Below are positions 59,169 to 64,000 of a stretch of DNA of 64,000 nt, in pieces. Position 1 is the first letter of the stretch. Each line of letters opens with the position of its first letter. The translations under genes and the position numbers were made by a program. The notes under the pieces are model-generated. The model did no database searches, was not told the origin of the DNA, and was given only the letters and a program-made list of their open reading frames with translations. The stretch lies in contig NZ_MLYO01000009.1 of NCBI RefSeq assembly GCF_001866665.1, positions 186,001 to 250,000 of the forward strand, written 5' to 3'. Source of the DNA: Streptomyces monashensis (GTDB lineage: Bacteria; Actinomycetota; Actinomycetes; Streptomycetales; Streptomycetaceae).

Positions 59169-60234
59169 AGCCGTAACCGCCGCCGCACCGCTCCCCGCCG
59201 TGACCGTGATCGGCGAAGCCCTCATCGATCTGGTCCAGCTCGACGTGCCCGGGGACTACCGCGCCAGGCCCGGCGGCAGCCCGTTCAACGTCGCCATCGG
59301 CCTGGCCCGGCTCGGATACCGCACCGCGCTCATGGCCCGCATGGCCGACAACGCCTTCGGCCGCATGCTGCGAACCCAGGCCGAGGCCGAGGGCATCGAC
59401 CTGTCCTATGCCCCGGTCGCCACCGAACCCACGACGCTCGCCGTGGTCTCCACGGATCCGGAAGGCCGGGCGAGTTACGACTTCTACCTGGACGGCACCG
59501 CGGACTGGCAGTGGACCGACGCGGAGACCGCCCGCACCCCGCAGGACACCGCCGTAGTGCACTTCGGTTCGGTCGCCTCCTGGACGCCGCCGTCCGCCGA
59601 GCACATCCACTCCGCCGTTCAGCGCCTGCGCACCGGCGGTACGGCGCTGATCAGCTACGACCCCAACGTCCGTGGCGCCCTCCTGGGCGATCCGGAACGC
59701 GGGAGGCAGGCCGTGGAACGCAGCGTCGGCATCGCCCACCTGGTCAAGGCCAGCCGTGAGGACGTCGAGTGGCTCTACCCCGAGATCCCCGTCGAGCAGA
59801 TCGCCGCCCAATGGCTGGAACTCGGCGCACTCCTCGTCGTCATCACCGACGGCCCCGACGGTGCCCACGTATTCCGGGCCGGAGCAGGAAGCATGAGCCG
59901 GGCCGGCCGGAAGGCAGCGGTGGTGGACACCGTCGGCGCGGGCGACTCCTTCACCGCCGGACTGATCGGCGCGCTGCTCCGCCACGGACTGCACACCCCA
60001 CAGGCACTGGCCACGGCCGACCCGGACGTACTGGCGATCGCGGTGGACGACGCGGTCCTCGTCTCCGCGCTGACCTGCGAGCGCCTGGGCGCCGATCCGC
60101 CCACCGCCCTGCCCCGCCCCCGCCTGCCTGCCCAGGCGCCCCTGGAGGTGACGGATCTGACGTTCCCCGATGGCACCGGCCTGGTGGGGACGGGCAGTCC
60201 GACTCCACAGCCGGTGCAGTCCGTGAAGAGCTGA
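59161..60234 (+). CDS. PfkB-family sugar kinase (fructokinase-like)
   Basis: The 357-residue ribokinase-fold enzyme has GGSPFNVAIGLARLG near residue 38, and DTVGAGDSFTAGLIGALL with the catalytic Asp. FDFYLDGTADWQWT-like and YDPNVRGALLGD segments fit fructokinases. It phosphorylates the imported sugar with ATP. The ATG overlaps the LacI stop by 8 nt. The last 50 residues are Pro-rich and outside the fold. Confidence 0.92.
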   Translation: MTEAVTAAAPLPAVTVIGEALIDLVQLDVPGDYRARPGGSPFNVAIGLARLGYRTALMARMADNAFGRMLRTQAEAEGIDLSYAPVATEPTTLAVVSTDPEGRASYDFYLDGTADWQWTDAETARTPQDTAVVHFGSVASWTPPSAEHIHSAVQRLRTGGTALISYDPNVRGALLGDPERGRQAVERSVGIAHLVKASREDVEWLYPEIPVEQIAAQWLELGALLVVITDGPDGAHVFRAGAGSMSRAGRKAAVVDTVGAGDSFTAGLIGALLRHGLHTPQALATADPDVLAIAVDDAVLVSALTCERLGADPPTALPRPRLPAQAPLEVTDLTFPDGTGLVGTGSPTPQPVQSVKS

Positions 60235-60359
60235 CGGTCACGCGGCGCAGGATCCCCGGCGGGGCATTGCATCGGGTGAGGAACGTGTGCGACGGAGCGG
60301 CACCTCGTCGAGGTGGCCCTGAGGTCACGTGCCCGAGGAGTGGGCGCACGATGCCGGAC

Positions 60360-60590
60360 GGCGGCAGAAGACGGGGATGCCGCAGGAGGTCGGGCACCAG
60401 GGAGAAGTGGCGCCTGGCCCTGGACACCTTCGATGAGATGGCCGGGCGGGGGCTGGTGCCGCCGGTGGTGGCCGACGCGGGCTACGGGCAGAACGCTGAC
60501 TCCCGCAACGGCCCAATGCGGGAAGCCCTCGTCGAAGTAGCAGGGCGCCCGGTCCGAGCCGGAAACGGCCAGCCCCGATCCAGGTGAGCG
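60360..60590 (+). mobile_element. IS701-family transposase remnant
   Basis: One frame reads REKWRLALDTFDEMAGRGLV, then PPVVADAGYGQNADSRNG. This matches the central DDE segment (ADAGYG) of IS701-type transposases found in Streptomyces. After this the frame is random, and no terminal repeats are visible. Confidence 0.7.
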
Positions 60591-60624
60591 GGCTCGTCCT
60601 GCGATGAGCCGCTCAGCGGCGCGA

Positions 60625-61718
60625 TCAGGTAGTGGGCACCGCCAGGTGACGGCGGAAGGGCGGGCGGGTCAGCAGCCAGGCCCAGGTTGCTGCCGGCAGC
60701 GGGCGGATGTGCTCGGCCGCGCAGTGGGTGGCGCCCGGCACGATCCACACCGTGGTGTTCGGGAGGGAGGCCAGGCGAGTGGTGTCGCCCCGTGGGATGT
60801 ACTGGTCGTCCGCGCCGTTCGCGGCCGGCAGTGGTACGCAGGCGTCCGCGTCGTCCGCAGGAAGGTCCAGCAGCCCCTGGCGGCGCAGGGAGAACGCGGC
60901 CAGCATGCCGTCGATCGCGCCCGGCTCCGGAAGGGCGGCCAGGCCGAGGGCGTTGCCCAGGACGCCCGGCATGCCGTACGGGAGGGAAAGTACCTCGATC
61001 GGCTCCTCGGGCTCGCCCGCGCCGGTCGGCCCGCCGATGTCCACCGCCGCGTCGACCACGCCCCGCAGAGCCAGTTTGACCGCCCAGTGGCCGCCGAAGC
61101 TCAGGCCCAGGTAGGCCACGGGCTCGCCCGAGCGCCAGCCTCGTATCTCACCGACGAGCGCGGACAGAAGGCGGTCGCCGTCCGCGGTCAGAAGGCCCGG
61201 CGCCTCGCCCGTGCCGGGCATGTCCACGGACACCACCAGCAGCCCCGTCGCCAGCGCCGTCGCCGCGGCCATGCGGTGCAACTCGACCTTCCAGGTGTCG
61301 ACCCCACCCGATGGCACCAGCACGCCGGGGCGGCGCCGACGACGGCGGGCCATGAGGTGCACGGGGAGGGAGACCCTGCCTCCGTCCGCCGACAACTCCA
61401 CGGTCCCGCGCGCGAAGCGCACCGGGAGGCGATGGCCGACGGTCGCGCGTGCGTAGGCGGCGCGCTGATGCTCGTACGCCTCGTGCCGTTCGGGTGCGGC
61501 CAGGGCCGGGAAGCGGCCGCGCCCCAGATCTGCGCCGCGCGCAACCACTCCCCGGCGTCCTCCGCCTCCTGGGCAAGTCGCGCCCAGACCGGCACCCAGC
61601 CGCGCTGGCCGGTTCCCCACATGTCGGTGATACCGGCCCGGGCGGGAATGCCCCAGGCGGCGAACCGGCGGGCGCGTTCGTCGAAGAGCTCCGAGGGAGC
61701 GATGTCGAAGGTGATCAC
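60625..61718 (-). pseudogene. alpha/beta hydrolase (FrsA/DUF1100-like), frameshifted
   Basis: The N-terminal part (GTG 61718, VITFDIAPSELFDERARRFA to LRAAQIWGAA) and the rest (RFPALAAPERHEAYEHQRAA to the end) are each well conserved but lie in different frames. The break is at about 61513-61520 in a GCGGCCGC run, and one missing base would explain it. The second part has the nucleophile elbow LGLSFGGHW, the acid loop PAANGADDQYIP and catalytic His in PGATHCAAEH. Together they make a normal esterase-like enzyme of about 365 residues. It is either dead or a sequencing indel. It is divergent from a TetR gene. Confidence 0.8.
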
Positions 61719-61770
61719 CGCTCTGGACTGGGCGCGTTCCCCGGTCTGGACAACTCGCATTGGACGGCGC

Positions 61771-62385
61771 GTGCCCCCACCTGCCACACCCCGCAAAAGG
61801 CCACGTCAGGAGCGGTCTCAGGAGACCTACGAAGCCATCGTGGAGGCCGCTGCTCAGCTTTTCGAACGCGACGGCTATACCAGGACGACGACGAACCGGA
61901 TCACTGAGCGCGCCGGGGTGTCCATCGGATCCCTCTACCAGTACTTCCCTAACAAGGATGCGCTGCTGTACGCCGTCGGAGAACAGCACGTACGGCACTT
62001 GCAGGCCGAACTCGCCGATGTCGCAGCGGAGTTGCGCCAAGATCTGGCTTCTCTTCCCGCATGTGTCCACACGCTGGTCCGGGTCCTGGCCGAGTTGCAC
62101 CTGGCCCGTCCCCGGATGCACCGACTGTTGTACGACCAGGCCCCGCGCCCGACGGAGGCCGCCGCCCAACTGCGCGAGGTGCAACGGAGGATCGCCGCCG
62201 AGGTCGAGTTCCACCTGCGCCGACTGGGCGTGGGCGGCTCCGATCCGGACCTCACGGCGATCCTTCTGGTGCAGGAGGTGGAGGCGCAACTGCATGGGGC
62301 ACTGCTCGACCCGCCGCCGGGGCACACGATCGAGGGAGTGAGACAGGCAGTGGAGGTGCTGTGCCTGAAGGCCCTCGCTCCGTGA
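61771..62385 (+). CDS. TetR-family repressor
   Basis: The 204-residue regulator has a helix-turn-helix (TNRITERAGVSIGSLYQYFP) and a C-terminal domain of the AcrR/TetR_C type. GTG 61771 is preferred because the open frame upstream runs over the divergent hydrolase. Only 52 bp separate it from the GTG of the hydrolase, so a single operator would control both. Confidence 0.9.
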   Translation: MPPPATPRKRPRQERSQETYEAIVEAAAQLFERDGYTRTTTNRITERAGVSIGSLYQYFPNKDALLYAVGEQHVRHLQAELADVAAELRQDLASLPACVHTLVRVLAELHLARPRMHRLLYDQAPRPTEAAAQLREVQRRIAAEVEFHLRRLGVGGSDPDLTAILLVQEVEAQLHGALLDPPPGHTIEGVRQAVEVLCLKALAP

Positions 62386-62407
62386 CGCCGACCGAAGCAC
62401 GCACCAC

Positions 62408-62635
62408 TCGCTCCGCATCCATCTCGACGACCAGCTGGTCGCTGACGTGGCCAAGGCGCTTGGTACCAGTACCAAGAAGGAAACCGCCAGCACCGCCCTG
62501 CGCGAAGTGCTGGAGATCCGGCGGCGAGCTCCGGTGCTTGCCCGTCTGCGGGCCGCGACAGCCGAGGGTGTCTTCGACCTGGACCTCTTTGAGGCCAAGG
62601 CCTCGTCGATACGGCCCAGCACGCGCCCGCGCAGG
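62408..62635 (+). pseudogene. orphan VapB-like antitoxin remnant
   Basis: The frame reads SLRIHLDDQLVADVAKALGT, then STKKETASTALREVLEIRRR and LDLFEAK. This is the ribbon-helix-helix and toxin-binding pattern of actinobacterial VapB antitoxins (DUF2191). There is no start codon before the ribbon strand, and the frame runs past the usual end. GTG 62447 could start only after the DNA-binding strand. No VapC PIN-domain gene follows. Confidence 0.65.
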
Positions 62636-63456
62636 GCGGTCAGCTCCACCAACTCACCCCATGTCACCGGTCAGGCTTCCCCGTATCGCCTGGCCGGTAG
62701 GGCTCGCAATGCGTGCGTCGAGGTTGCCAATGGCGATCAGGCCGGCCGTCGCGGAACTGCCCCTCATCGGCTTGCGGCGGGCGTAGGAACGGACTCCCGG
62801 CACAGCTCAGGCTGCCTCGAACGGCCCTCCCCGGTACTGGGCTTGCCGGAGACTGCCTTCTGGAGGCTCGACGTGGCGCCGTTGACGGCGACGGAACTCA
62901 GCGGACGAGCCGGACGCTGGAACCTACGGCTCGGCAGGCCCCTCGTCGCCCCGGCGCGGGGAGACACCGTAGCGACGTAGAGCAAGAGGCGACGGGCACC
63001 TCGAGAACGACCTGCGTCGGCCGACGTCGCGGCAGCGGCTTCGCCTCCGGTGACGCCGGCGAACACGGTTGAGCCCATCGGCGACTGTCCGCCGAGCCTG
63101 CCGTCGTTCCGGCCAAGGACCACTGAGGCTTTCCGCGCAGCCGTTGACGCTGATTCCCCGGCCGCCGACCGATGGGCCAAGCGTCGCGTGAGGGGCTGCG
63201 GGTTGCGAGTCCGGCGACGAGACACTGCACCTTCGTTGGCTTCCCCTGCCCGGCAGTGGAGCGTCAAGGGCGGTCGGCAAGAGGGGCGATCGCGACAGGA
63301 GGTGTGCGCTTCCGGTCAGTTGAGGCCGAAGGCCATCAAGGAGGCGCATCGTTTCTCCACAAGCGAATACATGTTCGCCACGCGTTCACCTACCGTCTGT
63401 CTCTCGTTCCGGTCTTTCGGGGCCTTCCGGCCTCGGTACTCACAGGGAGTGCAGTC
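62636..63456. other. 820-bp region without recognised gene
   Basis: Open frames on both strands are short and Arg/Ser-rich. I see no transposase, tRNA or regulatory motif with confidence. The promoter for the DUF4956 gene should lie near its right end. Confidence 0.35.
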
Positions 63457-64000
63457 ATGGAGTCGTTACGGCATCTCGCTGCCCACCTCGGGCTCGACCT
63501 CGCCGCCGTCGGCGTGCTGACCTTCGCCATCTACTATCCGCGCCATCGTCGGCGCGACCTCGTGCCGGCCTATCTCGCCCTGAACACCGGCCTCTTCACC
63601 GTCGTCACCGCCCTCGCCGAGGTGCGCAGTGGCGGGGCGGCCCTGGGCTTCGGCCTCTTCGGCGTGCTCTCGATCGTGCGACTCCGCTCCGACGCCGTGC
63701 AGCACGAAGAAGTCGCCTACTACTTCACCACCCTTGTCCTCGGCCTGCTCTGCGGACTGCCGAGGCTGCCGTTCGCGCTCACCGGCGGGCTGTGCGCCAC
63801 CCTGCTCCTCATCGTCTGGGCGGCCGACAGCCCCCGCCTCCTGGCCGACACCCGGCGCGCCGTCGTCACTCTCGACACCGTCCACGAGGACCCGGCCGCG
63901 CTCCGCGCCGACCTCGCACGGCGCCTGGGTGAGCCCCTCCACTGGACGGTCATGGAAGTCGACTTCGTCCGGGACCTCACCGTCGTCGACGTCCGCTACC
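63457..64000 (+). CDS. DUF4956 membrane protein, N-terminal part (cut by window end)
   Basis: From ATG 63457 (GGGAG upstream) the frame is open to the window edge (181 residues). There are four hydrophobic helices, the motif GFGLFGVLSIVRLRSDAVQH and HEEVAYYFTTLVLGL, which I recognise as DUF4956. After residue 125 a soluble domain begins. In actinobacteria these proteins commonly neighbour VTC-domain polyphosphate polymerase genes, which would lie beyond the window. Confidence 0.85.
   Translation, partial: MESLRHLAAHLGLDLAAVGVLTFAIYYPRHRRRDLVPAYLALNTGLFTVVTALAEVRSGGAALGFGLFGVLSIVRLRSDAVQHEEVAYYFTTLVLGLLCGLPRLPFALTGGLCATLLLIVWAADSPRLLADTRRAVVTLDTVHEDPAALRADLARRLGEPLHWTVMEVDFVRDLTVVDVRY

Noticed and set aside
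61719..62667. N-terminal extension of the FrsA-like hydrolase
   Set aside because: It is antisense to the TetR gene and in a different frame from the real hydrolase N-terminus.
1..64000. CRISPR array, rRNA, tRNA or complete IS element
   Set aside because: No regularly spaced repeats, conserved tRNA arms or intact transposase gene were recognised by eye; a tRNA scan would be decisive.

Overview
The window is high-GC DNA with Streptomyces-type gene content: abundant TetR, LacI and MarR regulators, secreted ricin-B glycosidases, a P450 with its own redox partners, a SpoIIE-type phosphatase, PspAB/HtpX, and GTG or TTG starts. I assign it to Streptomyces or a close actinobacterial relative. This rests on gene content alone, because no rRNA or other marker gene is present. 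I recognised no tRNA, rRNA or CRISPR array by eye.

Layout. 1-9.7 kb: galactoside utilisation, with the tail of a GH42 beta-galactosidase, a secreted clan-A glycosidase with a ricin-B lectin domain, a second GH42 interrupted by an in-frame TAG, a GH36 alpha-galactosidase, a LacI repressor and a close LacI paralogue whose DNA-binding domain has eroded. 9.9-16.6 kb: a frameshifted hydrolase, an NmrA-like protein, a ferredoxin/ferredoxin reductase/P450 operon and a membrane SpoIIE phosphatase. 16.7-25.3 kb: regulator and enzyme pairs (TetR with a dihydroxyphthalate-decarboxylase-like protein, MarR with an SDR, TetR with a beta-lactamase-fold hydrolase, MerR) mixed with gene remnants. 25.3-32.2 kb: an aromatic-degradation operon (extradiol dioxygenase, FAH-family hydrolase, MhpA-type hydroxylase, acetoacetyl-CoA synthetase, frameshifted DoxX) with a divergent TetR. 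32.2-37.5 kb: a LmeA-like protein, two related TetRs around a DHA2 exporter, a protein-kinase remnant and a truncated catalase-like gene. 37.5-49.3 kb: accessory DNA with a GT-C mannosyltransferase, a lectin fragment, an XRE-STAND-Sel1 ATPase divergent from a 68-residue membrane protein and lying between two 52-bp direct repeats, IS remnants, an NmrA/TetR pair and an NRPS fragment. 49.4-53.3 kb: envelope-stress functions (PspAB, HtpX, MscS, lytic transglycosylase). 53.9-60.2 kb: a fructose-type ABC importer with mutarotase, LacI and PfkB kinase. 60.3-64 kb: an IS701 remnant, a frameshifted hydrolase next to a TetR, a VapB-like remnant and the start of a DUF4956 membrane protein.

The window has many disabled genes: four single-lesion candidates (GH42 nonsense; two alpha/beta hydrolases and DoxX frameshifted) and about ten older fragments. 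The single-base cases could be assembly errors; the fragments look like true decay. The most system-like accessory unit is the XRE-STAND-Sel1 protein with its divergent two-helix membrane protein inside the direct-repeat pair at 41.07-44.63 kb. The oddest regulatory feature is the tail-to-tail LacI pair in which one member has lost its helix-turn-helix.
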